A stretch of DNA of 64,000 nucleotides. Origin: CAWUEZ02 sp963921355. GTDB lineage: Bacteria > Pseudomonadota > Alphaproteobacteria > Thalassobaculales > Thalassobaculaceae. The stretch spans positions 4,898,001-4,962,000 of the forward strand of contig OZ001190.1 of the NCBI GenBank assembly GCA_963921355.3, read 5' to 3'. Positions within the stretch are counted from its first letter, which is position 1, and each line of letters opens with the position of its first letter. Below, in pieces: positions 18,115 to 30,100 of this stretch. The position numbers and the translations under genes are program-made. The notes beneath the pieces were generated by a model that was not told the DNA's origin, searched no databases, and worked only from the letters and a program-made list of their open reading frames with translations.

Positions 18115-19212
18115 ATGACCGACGACACCCTCCAGACCACGCCCCTCGATGCGCTGCATCGAAGTCTCGGCGCCAAGATGGCTCCGTTCGCCGGCTATGC
18201 GATGCCGGTGCAGTACCCATCCGGGATTCTCACCGAACATCTCCACACCCGCGCCAAGGCGGGATTGTTCGACGTCTCCCATATGGGCCAGTTGCGGGTC
18301 GATGGCGATGACGCCGCCGCGATCCTGGAAACACTCGTCCCTGGGGACATTCTCGGACTGGCGGAAATGCGGACCCGCTACACCCAGTTCACCAATGACG
18401 CGGGCGGCATTCTCGACGACCTCATGGTCACGAACGCCGGCGACCACCTTTTCGTCGTGGTCAACGCCGCCTGCAAGGAACAGGACACGGCGCTCCTTGA
18501 GGCGGCTCTCGGTGACCGCGTCACGCCGCTCGGCGATCGCGCCCTGCTGGCAATCCAGGGGCCCGGCGCGGAGGCGGCCCTGGCCAAGCTTGCGCCGGAT
18601 ACGGCCGCGCTATCGTTCATGGCGGCGGCGGCCGTTGAAATCGCCGGGAGTAAGTGCTTCGTGACCCGGTCCGGCTATACCGGCGAAGACGGGTTCGAGA
18701 TCTCGGTGCCGGCCGACGCCGCGGAAGGGTTGGCCGAACGCCTTCTCGCCGACCCGGAGGTTGCGCCAATCGGTCTTGGCGCGCGTGATTCGTTGCGCCT
18801 GGAGGCCGGGCTCTGCCTGTACGGGCAGGACATCGACGCCGGCACGTCCCCGGTCGAGGCCGGTCTGACATGGTCGATCGGCAAGCGCCGACGGGCCGAT
18901 GGCGGCTTTCCGGGTGCGGCGCGCGTTCAGCGCGAGATCGCTGACGGTCCGACCCGCAGACGGGTTGGCCTGAGGCCGACCGGCCGCGCCCCGGCACGGG
19001 CCGGAACCGACATCGCGAGCCCCGACGGAACACCGATCGGACACGTCACCAGCGGCGGCTTTGGCCCGTCCGTCGACGGCCCGGTTGCGATGGGCTACGT
19101 CTCGATCGATCACGCACAGAACGGCAACGAGGTGTCTCTGCTGGTCCGGGGCAAGGCCCTGCCGGCCAGGGTCGCCAAGCTGCCTTTCGTCACCCCCGGA
19201 TACAAGCGTTGA
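18115..19212 (+). CDS. gcvT: Glycine cleavage system T protein (aminomethyltransferase)
   Basis: Transfers the methylene group from aminomethyl-lipoyl GcvH to tetrahydrofolate, releasing ammonia. The 365-residue protein starts MTDDTLQTTPLDALH and shows GAKMAPFAGYAMPVQY, the folate-site segment FDVSHMGQ, SGYTGEDGFEI and GARDSLRLEAGLCLYGQD. ATG 18115 has GAGGAG 6 bases upstream; the longer reading would run through the riboswitch. It is the first gene of gcvT-gcvH-gcvP, with a 10-base gap to gcvH. Confidence 0.96.
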   Translation: MTDDTLQTTPLDALHRSLGAKMAPFAGYAMPVQYPSGILTEHLHTRAKAGLFDVSHMGQLRVDGDDAAAILETLVPGDILGLAEMRTRYTQFTNDAGGILDDLMVTNAGDHLFVVVNAACKEQDTALLEAALGDRVTPLGDRALLAIQGPGAEAALAKLAPDTAALSFMAAAAVEIAGSKCFVTRSGYTGEDGFEISVPADAAEGLAERLLADPEVAPIGLGARDSLRLEAGLCLYGQDIDAGTSPVEAGLTWSIGKRRRADGGFPGAARVQREIADGPTRRRVGLRPTGRAPARAGTDIASPDGTPIGHVTSGGFGPSVDGPVAMGYVSIDHAQNGNEVSLLVRGKALPARVAKLPFVTPGYKR

Positions 19213-19222
19213 GGAGAAACCG

Positions 19223-19588
19223 ATGAGCCTGAAGTTCAGCGAAGACCACGAGTGGATTTCCCTCGACGGCGATGTCGGCACCATTGGCATCACGGAACAC
19301 GCCCAGGAACAGCTCGGCGACATCGTTTATGTCGAATTGCCTGATATCGGACGCACGCTCTCGAAGGGCGATGATGCCGGAGTCGTCGAATCCGTGAAGG
19401 CCGCGAGTGAGATCTACGCTCCGGTTTCCGGCGAGATCGTCGAAGTCAATGACGCCCTCAGCGAGACGCCGGGGCTGGCCAATGAGGACCCCCAGGGCGT
19501 CGGCTGGTTCTTCAAGATCAAGCTCAGCGACCCGTCGGAACTGGACAGTCTGATGGACGAAGCCGCCTACAAGGCCTTTGCCGGATAG
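19223..19588 (+). CDS. gcvH: Glycine cleavage system H protein
   Basis: The lipoyl carrier of the glycine cleavage complex. The 121-residue protein has the typical start LKFSEDHEWISLDGDVGTIGIT and the lipoylated lysine Lys59 in VVESVKAASE. The C-terminal helix segment GVGWFFKIK is also present. The ribosome site GAGGAGAAA precedes ATG 19223. It shuttles the aminomethyl group between GcvP and GcvT. It is the middle gene of the operon. Confidence 0.97.
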   Translation: MSLKFSEDHEWISLDGDVGTIGITEHAQEQLGDIVYVELPDIGRTLSKGDDAGVVESVKAASEIYAPVSGEIVEVNDALSETPGLANEDPQGVGWFFKIKLSDPSELDSLMDEAAYKAFAG

Positions 19589-19637
19589 TCTGCCCATCGA
19601 CACCCCGTCGCCGCCCGTGGAAGCCCGGGAGAACACG

Positions 19638-22523
<2,886 letters not shown>

Positions 22524-22556
22524 CGACCGATTTTCGAACCGGCAGGTCTGAAACCT

Positions 22557-22589
22557 GATCCGTCCAGACCGACGCAGTCTGGACGGATC
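22557..22589. terminator. Bidirectional terminator hairpin
   Basis: A perfect 13-base inverted repeat (22557-22569 with 22577-22589) and a 7-base loop sit between the convergent gcvP and cyclase genes. Only two T residues follow on the plus strand. The position and perfect stem support a shared terminator. Confidence 0.7.
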
Positions 22590-22594
22590 TTGCA

Positions 22595-24304
22595 TTAGGC
22601 GATCGTCAGCGCGTCGTCGACGGTACGGATCTCAAGCGGCTGGTCGCGGCCCCGGACGTCGATCTCGACCTTGGCGGCGTCGCCGAAGTTCAGGCCCGAG
22701 ACCGCGGCGACAGCGTCCGAGAGGACGAGCTGGACCCCATAGTCCTTTGTCATCGATTCCAGCCGGCTCGCGGTATTCACCGTATCGCCGACCGCAGTGA
22801 CGCCGCGGACCCGCCCGTAGCCCATCTCACCGACGATCGCCGGGCCGATGTGAATGCCGATGCCGATTCTTAGCGGCGCCGGAAGGTCCCCCGACAGGCT
22901 TTCGTTCAGTTCGACCAGTCGACGCGCCATTTCGCGGGCGGCCTGCACGGCTTGGCGCGCCCCAGCTTCCGGGCCGGATTCGACGCCGAACAGCGCCATG
23001 ATTCCGTCACCGATGAACTTGTCGATGCGTCCGCCGGAACCTTCGATCGCAGCCCCCATTTCAGCGAAGTACCGGTTCAGGATGAACACCACGTCGTAAG
23101 GCAGCCGTTCCTCGGAAATCGTCGTGAAGCCGCGAATGTCGGCGAACAGGACGGCGATCTCCAGTTCCCGCCCCTGCAGATAGCTCGGCCCGCCATGGGT
23201 GTCGCCGAGGCCGGTCTTCTGGGGGGGCAGCAGTGGCGTCACTTCCAGTCCGTCGATCACATCGGTCTGACAGGCGAGCCTGACATTGGGCGGGGCCGAG
23301 ATCCGGCGCCGCACCTTGGCTTCAGTCTCATCGGGCGGCGCCAAGCCATCCAGACCCTGTCCGACCCGGATCCGGCAGGTCGAGCACCGACCTCGGCCGC
23401 CGCAGACCGAGGCGTGGGGAATACCGTTGGCCCGGCTCACTTCCAGAACCGTCATGCCGCGGCTTGCCGTGATGGTGTGGCCGGAGCCATAGGAAATCCG
23501 CACCCCCTGTCGTCGCCGACGCTCGGCGATCCGGACCCAGCGCAGAACGAACACCGCGCCGACCACGATCAGAAACCCGATCGTCAGACGGTCGATCAGG
23601 ACCAATGCCGCTTGAATGTAATCCTGCGCGGGCAGCCGCGCCGCCTCCACGGTGAGTTGGATCCAGCCCGGGGAGTTGGCGAGGTCGATCACCGTCTTGC
23701 CGGCCGACACGAAGCCCGCCAGCGCCACGGCGGGAACCAGGATCGCCGTGGTCAGCAGCCACGGGCGGGCCCGGTCGTACCAAGGCTTGTACCGCAGCCA
23801 GAGATGCAGGCCGGTGCAGCCATGAGTCCAGGCAACCAGGATGGCGGCCCCCATTTTGAGGGCGCCCCACGGCGCGAACACCCAGACGTTCACCAGCACC
23901 CAGGTATGATCGTCGTTCAGTCCGTACGCTTCGTGGAGGTACCGGTTCGCCATCACGTGCTGGATCAACAGGATCGGGATCAGCAGACCGAGCCCGAGCT
24001 GCAGCATCTCCGGAACCGCCATCCCCCGGAACGACTCCCGCAGAAAGATGGCGCGCAGGGCGATCGACAGGTGGACCGAAAGCGCCCCGTACAGCAGCAC
24101 CGACATCACCGGATTGCGCCAGATCGTGGAGACCAGGGCCAAGCCCGCATCCAGCGCCTGCAGCGACCAAAGCCCGGCCATATGGTTGATCAGGTGCATG
24201 CTCACATAGCTGAACATCACCAGGCCGCTGATCAGCCGCGCCCAGGCGACGGCAGCGCCCCAGGAGACCCGGCCGTCACTCTCGTCGCGTTCGGTCGTCG
24301 TCAT
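22595..24304 (-). CDS. Membrane-anchored class III adenylate/guanylate cyclase with ferredoxin domain
   Basis: A 569-residue three-part signalling protein. Residues ~18-255 form about six transmembrane helices with several histidines (His37, His41, His116, His124, His161, His167), reminiscent of SdhC-like haem-b anchors. Residues ~268-355 form a 2Fe-2S ferredoxin domain with Cys301, Cys307, Cys310 and Cys345. Residues ~380-560 form a class III cyclase domain with both metal aspartates (FADIRG Asp389; FIGDG Asp433) and the transition-state Asn/Arg in VNTASRLES, so it should be active. It probably makes cAMP in response to quinone, oxygen or cellular redox state. Similar haem-anchored cyclases are known in rhizobia. 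AAGGGA precedes ATG 24304. Confidence 0.88.
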   Translation of the reverse strand: MTTTERDESDGRVSWGAAVAWARLISGLVMFSYVSMHLINHMAGLWSLQALDAGLALVSTIWRNPVMSVLLYGALSVHLSIALRAIFLRESFRGMAVPEMLQLGLGLLIPILLIQHVMANRYLHEAYGLNDDHTWVLVNVWVFAPWGALKMGAAILVAWTHGCTGLHLWLRYKPWYDRARPWLLTTAILVPAVALAGFVSAGKTVIDLANSPGWIQLTVEAARLPAQDYIQAALVLIDRLTIGFLIVVGAVFVLRWVRIAERRRRQGVRISYGSGHTITASRGMTVLEVSRANGIPHASVCGGRGRCSTCRIRVGQGLDGLAPPDETEAKVRRRISAPPNVRLACQTDVIDGLEVTPLLPPQKTGLGDTHGGPSYLQGRELEIAVLFADIRGFTTISEERLPYDVVFILNRYFAEMGAAIEGSGGRIDKFIGDGIMALFGVESGPEAGARQAVQAAREMARRLVELNESLSGDLPAPLRIGIGIHIGPAIVGEMGYGRVRGVTAVGDTVNTASRLESMTKDYGVQLVLSDAVAAVSGLNFGDAAKVEIDVRGRDQPLEIRTVDDALTIA

Positions 24305-24483
24305 ACGGTCGTCCCTTCACGCGGGCATTCGTCCGGCAGGTGTTGCGGCGCACGCGTCGGACAACGGGCGCGGTTCCTGTCAGCCGACTGCGAATTCATT
24401 TCAACGGCGCCCCGTAAAGACTTGAAATTTTGACCCAAATGGATACATGACGGCCGCTGCACGTGATAGCCCAGATTGATCAA

Positions 24484-25233
24484 ATGGATGTCAAGACGCC
24501 GCCCGCTCTCTCCGTCCGCGGCCTGGTCAAGCGCTTCGGTCCCGCGAACGCCCAGAAGACCGCGGTCGATGGCCTTGCTTTTGAACTGAACCGCGGAGAG
24601 GTCCTCGGATTTCTGGGCCCGAACGGGGCCGGCAAGTCCACGACCATGAAGATGATCTGCGGGTTCCTGGCCCCGGATGCCGGTACGGCCGTGGTCTGCG
24701 GGCACGACGTTCTGGTCGACCCGATCGCGACCAAAACGGTAATCGGTTATCTGCCCGAAGGGGCGCCGGCCTATCCCGACATGACGCCGACCGCCTTCCT
24801 CGACTTCATCGCGGCAGTGCGCGGCTTCGACGGCGGCGATCGCCGGGACCGGGTTGCCGACGCCATGGCCAAGACCCGTCTGGAAGAGGTCGCCCATCAG
24901 CCGATCGAAACCCTGTCCAAGGGCTTCAAACGGCGCGTCGGGCTGGCCCAGGCGCTGCTGCACGACCCGCCCGTGCTGATCCTCGACGAGCCGACCGACG
25001 GCCTGGACCCGAACCAGAAGTTCGAGGTCCGCCGCCTGATCCGGGACATGGCGCCGGAAAAGTCGATCGTGATCTCGACGCACATTCTGGAGGAGGTCGA
25101 TGCGGTGTGCTCCCGGGCGATGATCATCGCCCGTGGCAGGATCGTCGCCGATGGAACGCCGGGCGAGCTGCGCGCCCGCGCCGCCACCCAGAACCTCGAC
25201 GACGTGTTCCGCGAGGTGACGGCCAATGCGTAA
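24484..25233 (+). CDS. ABC transporter ATP-binding protein (GldA-like)
   Basis: A 249-residue ATPase: Walker A GPNGAGKSTTM, Q-loop region GYLPEGAPAYPDMTP, a signature variant LSKGFKRRVGLAQAL, Walker B VLILDEPTDGLDPNQ and the switch histidine in ISTHILEE. These place it in the DRI/GldA-like ABC-2 ATPase group. ATG 24484 was preferred to GTG 24463; neither has a strong ribosome site. It overlaps the permease gene by 8 bases and is the first gene of a four-gene operon (24484-29005) resembling the Gld ABC system. Confidence 0.9.
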   Translation: MDVKTPPALSVRGLVKRFGPANAQKTAVDGLAFELNRGEVLGFLGPNGAGKSTTMKMICGFLAPDAGTAVVCGHDVLVDPIATKTVIGYLPEGAPAYPDMTPTAFLDFIAAVRGFDGGDRRDRVADAMAKTRLEEVAHQPIETLSKGFKRRVGLAQALLHDPPVLILDEPTDGLDPNQKFEVRRLIRDMAPEKSIVISTHILEEVDAVCSRAMIIARGRIVADGTPGELRARAATQNLDDVFREVTANA

Positions 25234-25960
25234 CGTCTGGTTGGTCACGGCACGGGAACTGCGGGCCTATTTCGCCACGCCCCTGGCCTATATCTTCATC
25301 GTCATTTTTCTGATCATGGCCGGGATCCTGACGTTCTTCGTCGGCGGCTGGCTCGGCCGTGGCCAGGCGGATCTGCAGCCGTTCTTCACCTTCCATCCCT
25401 GGCTGTACCTGTTCCTGGTACCGGCGCTCTCGATGCGGCTCTGGGCGGAGGAAAGGCGGACCGGGACGATCGAGCTGTTCCTGACCCTGCCGATCACGAT
25501 GACCCAGGCGGTGGTGGCCAAGTTCCTGGCAGCCTGGATCTTCACGACCATTGCGCTCGCGCTGACGTTTCCGCTCTGGGTGACGGTGAACTACCTCGGC
25601 AACCCCGATAACGGCGTCATTCTGGCCTCCTATGTGGGCAGCGCGCTGATGGCGGGGGCCTTCATGGCGGTCGGTGCGATGATCTCCGCCGCGACCAAGA
25701 ACCAGGTGATCGCCTTTGTCGTCACCACGGCCGTTCTGTTCGTCTTCACCCTGGCCGGAAGCAACGTCGTCCTCGACCTGATCCGCGCGTTCGTCCCATC
25801 AACCGTTGTCGACATCGTCGCCGGGTTCGGCTTTCTGACCCATTTCCAGTCCATCGCCCGCGGCGTGATCGATCTGCGCGACGCGATTTTCTTCGGCTCG
25901 GTCATCGTCCTGGCACTTGCGGCCAACGCCCTGATCGTCGACCTCAAGAAGGCGGAATGA
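25226..25960 (+). CDS. ABC-2 type permease (GldF-like)
   Basis: A 244-residue integral membrane protein with about six transmembrane helices. The N-terminus (NVWLVTARELRAYFATPLAYIFIVIFLIM) is the typical ABC-2/GldF opening, and RLWAEERRTGTIELFLTLPIT is the coupling segment found in these permeases. It pairs with the preceding ATPase, whose last codons overlap its start. Its stop overlaps the next start (ATGA at 25957-25960), so the genes are coupled. The substrate is unknown. Confidence 0.88.
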   Translation: MRNVWLVTARELRAYFATPLAYIFIVIFLIMAGILTFFVGGWLGRGQADLQPFFTFHPWLYLFLVPALSMRLWAEERRTGTIELFLTLPITMTQAVVAKFLAAWIFTTIALALTFPLWVTVNYLGNPDNGVILASYVGSALMAGAFMAVGAMISAATKNQVIAFVVTTAVLFVFTLAGSNVVLDLIRAFVPSTVVDIVAGFGFLTHFQSIARGVIDLRDAIFFGSVIVLALAANALIVDLKKAE

Positions 25961-27942
25961 TCATGGCGCCCCCGACTCCTGATAAAGCCGTGGCTTCGGA
26001 AGCCGGTCCCGATGACAGCGCCGGGCGGACCGGCAACCAGGGTCACCTGACAGCAGTCGCGCTGGTTCTGCTGGCCGTGCTGTTCGTCGCCGTCAACATC
26101 GTCACGGGGTTCTCGCTCACCAGCCTGCGGGTCGACCTGACCGAGGATCGCCTGTACTCGCTGTCGCCGGCGACGCAACGGGTGCTCGACGGAATCGATG
26201 AGCCGATCACCCTGCGCTTCTACTACTCGCAGCGCCTGGGCAGCCAGGCGCCGGGCTACGGCGTGTATGCCGAACGGGTGCGCGACACCTTGCAGGAATA
26301 CGCCGATCGCTCGAACGGTCGGGTCATTCTGGAAGTCTATGACCCGGCGCCGTTCACACCCGTCGAGGACCGCGCGGTGTCATTCGGCCTGCAGTCGGTC
26401 TCGCTCGAAGGCCTCGACGGCGGTGTCTTCTTCGGCCTGGTCGGCACGAACACCACCGACGACGTCGAAGCCATCGCGTTCTTCCAGCCCGATCGCGAAG
26501 CCTATCTCGAGTACGACATCACCAAGATGATCTACGCGCTGTCCGAGGGTAAGACCGGCAAGGTCGCGTTGATCGGCGACAAGAAGATCAACGGCGATGT
26601 CCGGATGGGTGCCGGTGCGCGGCCTGAGACCATTGCGCCTGCGCTGGTCGCACAGCGGATCAGCGAGGTGCTGGAGATCGAGGAGATATCGACCGACGCC
26701 GAAGTGATCCCCGACGACATCGCCATCCTGATGGTGGTCCATCCCAAGCGCCTGTCGGATCGCACCCTGTTCGCGATCGACCAGTACATCCTGGCAGGCG
26801 GCAAGGCGGTGGTCTTCGTCGATCCCTATGCCGAGGCCGATGGCTGGCAGGCCGCCCAGGGCCCGGTGAACGGCGCCGCCAGCAGTCTGCAGCTGTTGTT
26901 TGACACCTGGGGGCTGCAGATGGCGACCGACAAGGTCGTCGGCGACCGCTTCGCGGGCCGTCGGGTCGGCAGCGGGACCGGCTCCGGCTACACGACCTAC
27001 GTCCCCTGGCTGCTGCTGCGCGGACCGAACCTGACCAAGGACTCGCCGATCACCGCCCAGGTCGACAGCGTCGCCGTCGCCAGCGCCGGGCACCTGACCC
27101 TGGCCGAGGACGCCCCGATCGCTCTGTCTCCGCTGCTGACGTCGAGCCCCGGCTCGATGCTGATCGACGTCAAGGACGTGGCAACCCAGCGCCCCGATCC
27201 GGACGCCCTGCTCAGCCAGTATCGCGCCGGACCCGACCGGTTCGTCGTCGCCGGCCTGATCACCGGCGCGGTGGACACTGCCTTCCCGGACGGCCAACCG
27301 GCCGCCGAGGAGGATGCCGACCCCGATCTGCGATACGACTTCGACACCGTCCGCACCCGGTCCGACGCCCCGATCGAGGTCATCGTCGTGGCCGATACCG
27401 ATCTGCTCGACGACCGGTTCTGGGTCACCTTCCAGAATTTCCAGGGACAGCGGATCGCGATCCCCGGGGCCGGCAACGGCGATTTCGTGGCCAACGCGCT
27501 TGACGCCCTGACCGGGTCCTCGGCGCTGCTGGACCTGCGCGGCATCGGAACGACGTATCGGCCGTTCGAGGTCATCGAGACCCTGAAACGCGAGGCCGAC
27601 CGGACGTTCCAGTCCAAGGAACGCGAACTGCGCGAAACGCTCGAGGAGACCCAACGCAAGCTGAGTGGCCTGCGCGACCGCGACGTCAACGCCCCCGGAC
27701 CGGCGGCCCTGTCGGAAGAAGAGCAGCAGTCGGTGCGCGATCTGCAGGGCCAGCTGTTGCGGGTCCGCGCGGAGTTGCGCGGCGTTCAGGCCGACCTGCG
27801 GTCGGACGTCGAGCAGCTCGAGCGCCGGCTGCAGTTCATCAACATCGCCCTGGTTCCTGTCCTGATCGCCCTGTTCGCGGTCGGCCTGTCCCTGGTGCGG
27901 CGGCGCCAGCGGCGGCGGCGCTTCGAAACCGCCGATACCTGA
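25957..27942 (+). CDS. Gldg-family auxiliary protein of ABC transporter
   Basis: A 661-residue protein with one N-terminal helix (VALVLLAVLFVAVNIVTGFSL), a large periplasmic part and one C-terminal helix (INIALVPVLIALFAVGLSLV) followed by a basic tail. The region after the first helix (LRVDLTEDRLYSLSPATQRVLDGIDEPITLRFYYS) is characteristic of the GldG/ABC_transp_aux family. A coiled coil precedes the last helix (about 545-625, rich in R/E/Q). In gliding bacteroidetes GldG works with GldA and GldF; here the role is unknown. The start overlaps the permease stop. Confidence 0.88.
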   Translation: MIMAPPTPDKAVASEAGPDDSAGRTGNQGHLTAVALVLLAVLFVAVNIVTGFSLTSLRVDLTEDRLYSLSPATQRVLDGIDEPITLRFYYSQRLGSQAPGYGVYAERVRDTLQEYADRSNGRVILEVYDPAPFTPVEDRAVSFGLQSVSLEGLDGGVFFGLVGTNTTDDVEAIAFFQPDREAYLEYDITKMIYALSEGKTGKVALIGDKKINGDVRMGAGARPETIAPALVAQRISEVLEIEEISTDAEVIPDDIAILMVVHPKRLSDRTLFAIDQYILAGGKAVVFVDPYAEADGWQAAQGPVNGAASSLQLLFDTWGLQMATDKVVGDRFAGRRVGSGTGSGYTTYVPWLLLRGPNLTKDSPITAQVDSVAVASAGHLTLAEDAPIALSPLLTSSPGSMLIDVKDVATQRPDPDALLSQYRAGPDRFVVAGLITGAVDTAFPDGQPAAEEDADPDLRYDFDTVRTRSDAPIEVIVVADTDLLDDRFWVTFQNFQGQRIAIPGAGNGDFVANALDALTGSSALLDLRGIGTTYRPFEVIETLKREADRTFQSKERELRETLEETQRKLSGLRDRDVNAPGPAALSEEEQQSVRDLQGQLLRVRAELRGVQADLRSDVEQLERRLQFINIALVPVLIALFAVGLSLVRRRQRRRRFETADT

Positions 27943-27952
27943 GGAGAAGCCG

Positions 27953-29005
27953 GTGATCTCGCAACGCTCGGTGACCTTCCTCGGCACCCTCACGCTGATG
28001 GCCGCGATCGGCGCCGCGGTGGCCATCGTCGACCGCCTGTCGGAAACCCGCACCACGGTGGATGCGGAGACGATCTACCCGGAATTCGCCCGACAGGCCG
28101 AGGACGTCTATCAGATCCAGGTGATCCGGGCCGAGGACAACGAGGACGGCTCAATCTCCATCGTGCGGTCGGGCGATGGCTGGATTCTGGAAGAGCGGGA
28201 CGGCTATCCGGCCCGACCCGACACGTTGCGTAAGCTGTTGTTCGACATCGGCGAGTTGGAACTGATCGAGCGCAAGACCGCCGACCCGGGACGCTTCGAC
28301 CGGCTGCACCTTCGCGATGTTGCCCAGACCGGATCCCAGGCGTCGCGCCTGGTGATGACCACCGCCGACGGACGCACCCTGGTCGACCTGCACATCGGCA
28401 AGCGGCGCGACAGCCTGTCCGGCGGAGAACCGATGGTCTATGTGCGCCGGACCGACGATACCCAGACCTACCTGGCGGAAGGCGATCTGGACCTGCGGGG
28501 CCGCGCTCCGCTTTGGCTGTTCCGCGCCATCGTCGATGTGCCGCAGGCGGACATCCGGCGCGCCGTGCTGGTGAACGAGGCCGGGGAACGGACGCTGCTC
28601 GAGCGGGTCGACGACGAGGGGCGGGATTTCCGCATCGTCGACCTGCCGGAAGGCCGGCGCATCGACTCTCAGTACCAGGTGAACAACGCCGCCACGGTCC
28701 TGGACAAGTTCCTGTTCGATGACGTCCGGTCCGCGGACGGCCTCCGCTTCGACCCGGCATTCGGCCATGCGGAGTTCACCACCAAGGACGGCATTCTCTA
28801 CACGGTCGAGTTCGCCGACGCGGACTCCGAGCGTTGGGTCAGGGTCGGGGTGACGGTCCCGGAAGGCGCCGAGGAAGCAACCCGGGCAGCGGCCGACGTC
28901 CACAAAACGGCGACCGCGGGATGGGCGTTCCGGATCTCTGACTGGGAGATGGAACGGCTGTCGGCCTCGACGACCACGTTGACCAAACCGGCCGAAGGCA
29001 GCTAG
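27953..29005 (+). CDS. DUF4340 domain-containing protein
   Basis: A 350-residue protein with an N-terminal signal-anchor (SVTFLGTLTLMAAIGAAVAIV) and a long periplasmic region of repeated beta units. Typical DUF4340 segments are VRSGDGWILEERDGYPARPDTLRKLL and ELELIERKTADPGRFDRL. GTG 27953 has GAGGAGAAG upstream and begins 10 bases after the Gldg gene, so this is the fourth gene of the operon. DUF4340 proteins usually accompany Gldg-type ABC systems; their biochemical role is not known. Confidence 0.88.
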   Translation: MISQRSVTFLGTLTLMAAIGAAVAIVDRLSETRTTVDAETIYPEFARQAEDVYQIQVIRAEDNEDGSISIVRSGDGWILEERDGYPARPDTLRKLLFDIGELELIERKTADPGRFDRLHLRDVAQTGSQASRLVMTTADGRTLVDLHIGKRRDSLSGGEPMVYVRRTDDTQTYLAEGDLDLRGRAPLWLFRAIVDVPQADIRRAVLVNEAGERTLLERVDDEGRDFRIVDLPEGRRIDSQYQVNNAATVLDKFLFDDVRSADGLRFDPAFGHAEFTTKDGILYTVEFADADSERWVRVGVTVPEGAEEATRAAADVHKTATAGWAFRISDWEMERLSASTTTLTKPAEGS

Positions 29006-29035
29006 CAGTCCGGCGCCAGATCGGTCGCGGTCAAT

Positions 29036-29056
29036 CAGGCGGCATTGAGCCGCCTG
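29036..29056 (+). terminator. Possible terminator after the Gld-like operon
   Basis: A 7-base inverted repeat, CAGGCGG (29036-29042) and CCGCCTG (29050-29056), lies 30 bases after the DUF4340 stop. The T-rich tail is weak, so efficiency is doubtful. Confidence 0.35.
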
Positions 29057-29102
29057 TCGTCAGTCTTTACCATCCAGCGGTCAGCACAATGGAGGATCGA
29101 CC

Positions 29103-29462
29103 GTGCCCCGCTACACTCCAGGTCCGTGGAAGATGCGCCCGAACGGCGAACTCTGGTCGTATCAGCGCGGCGGCAATCCCGGGCAGATCGGCACCATGTA
29201 CTGGACCGGCCGGACCGAGGATCGGGACGGCAATGCGCGCATCATCGCCGGCGCGGCGAATCTGTGCGAAAGCCTGGACGAACTGATGCTGATCATCTGC
29301 CAGCCCGAGGTGGTGAACGCGATCGAGTCGACTGACCGGATCTCGGCCAAGTCGAAGATGATCATCGAGAACGCGCGCGCCGCGCTGGAGGAAGTCACCG
29401 GCAAGAAACTGCCGGAATGGCCGAAGCGCGACCCCCACGATACCCGGCTCGAGTCGAGCTGA
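29103..29462 (+). CDS. Conserved small hypothetical protein
   Basis: A 119-residue soluble protein of unknown function. The N-terminus is PRYTPGPWKMRPNGELWSY, with a later ARIIAGAANLCESLDELM segment. Apart from a predicted helix near 85-100 (KSKMIIENARAALEEV), nothing is diagnostic. PGPW and RIIAGAANL-type segments recall short phage-associated proteins, but no phage genes are nearby. GTG 29103 has a good ribosome site (GGAGGA). It is followed 15 bases later by another unknown gene. Confidence 0.6.
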   Translation: MPRYTPGPWKMRPNGELWSYQRGGNPGQIGTMYWTGRTEDRDGNARIIAGAANLCESLDELMLIICQPEVVNAIESTDRISAKSKMIIENARAALEEVTGKKLPEWPKRDPHDTRLESS

Positions 29463-29477
29463 CAGCCGCGGCTGACG

Positions 29478-29975
29478 GTGGAAACCCGAGAGATTCTGGC
29501 GACGGTCGCCTCCAGCAAGGCCAAGGATTGGGCGATCATCTTCCGGCCGACCTATCGTCATCGGTTCACCGAGACTCTGAAGGATGACGGCACACGGGAC
29601 CAGATGATGGTGGACGAGCATCTGGTCGCGTTCGCCTTCAAACCGGACATCGCGATCACCATGGCCTACGGCCTTGTTGAGCAGGCCTCCTTCGATCTGC
29701 CCGACGGTCATCCGTTCGCCCACGAGAACGCCCGGTCCCTGTTCCTCGACATTTTCTGCAACGGCCATCTGACCCATCGGGAGACCGTGGTCAGCGTCGA
29801 TCGCCAGCGCTGTCTGTTGCCGCTGCCGAAGACTTGGGATCCGCCGCTGAAGGTATCGACCGCCCAGTTCAGCCTGATCCGGCTGATCCATGCCCTGGCC
29901 GGCCCGCCGACCGACTACGATGCGTATTTCAAGGAGAGCGGCCTGGTCCGGGACGACAGCGTCCCCTGGCCCTAG
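29478..29975 (+). CDS. Hypothetical protein
   Basis: A 165-residue soluble protein with no recognised domain and no signal peptide. It contains FRPTYRHRFTETLKDDGTRDQMM and a central FLDIFCNGHLTHRET. The GTG start at 29478 lacks a clear ribosome site, and the first residues are uncertain. It follows the previous unknown gene by 15 bases and may be co-transcribed. Its TAG stop is the first three bases of a palindromic repeat (29973-29995). Confidence 0.55.
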   Translation: METREILATVASSKAKDWAIIFRPTYRHRFTETLKDDGTRDQMMVDEHLVAFAFKPDIAITMAYGLVEQASFDLPDGHPFAHENARSLFLDIFCNGHLTHRETVVSVDRQRCLLPLPKTWDPPLKVSTAQFSLIRLIHALAGPPTDYDAYFKESGLVRDDSVPWP

Positions 29976-29995
29976 AGCAGACCCGGATCTGCTCT
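29973..29995. repeat. Short palindromic repeat (TAGAGCAGA type)
   Basis: AGAGCAGA (29974-29981) pairs with TCTGCTCT (29988-29995). The same arms recur at 35323-35357. The element supplies the TAG stop of the preceding gene. Confidence 0.65.
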
Positions 29996-30100
29996 CGCTC
30001 GTCGGTTTAGACCGAATTGACGTGTCCTGCCGGAAACCAGGGTGCTTCTGTCAGAAACTCTCCGATCCGGCCGACGGTGTCCGGCGTCGACGCCTTTGGA

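Noticed and set aside
26380..28056. 558-codon frame opposite the Gldg gene
   Set aside because: A shadow frame; Gldg and DUF4340 are supported by family features and operon overlaps.
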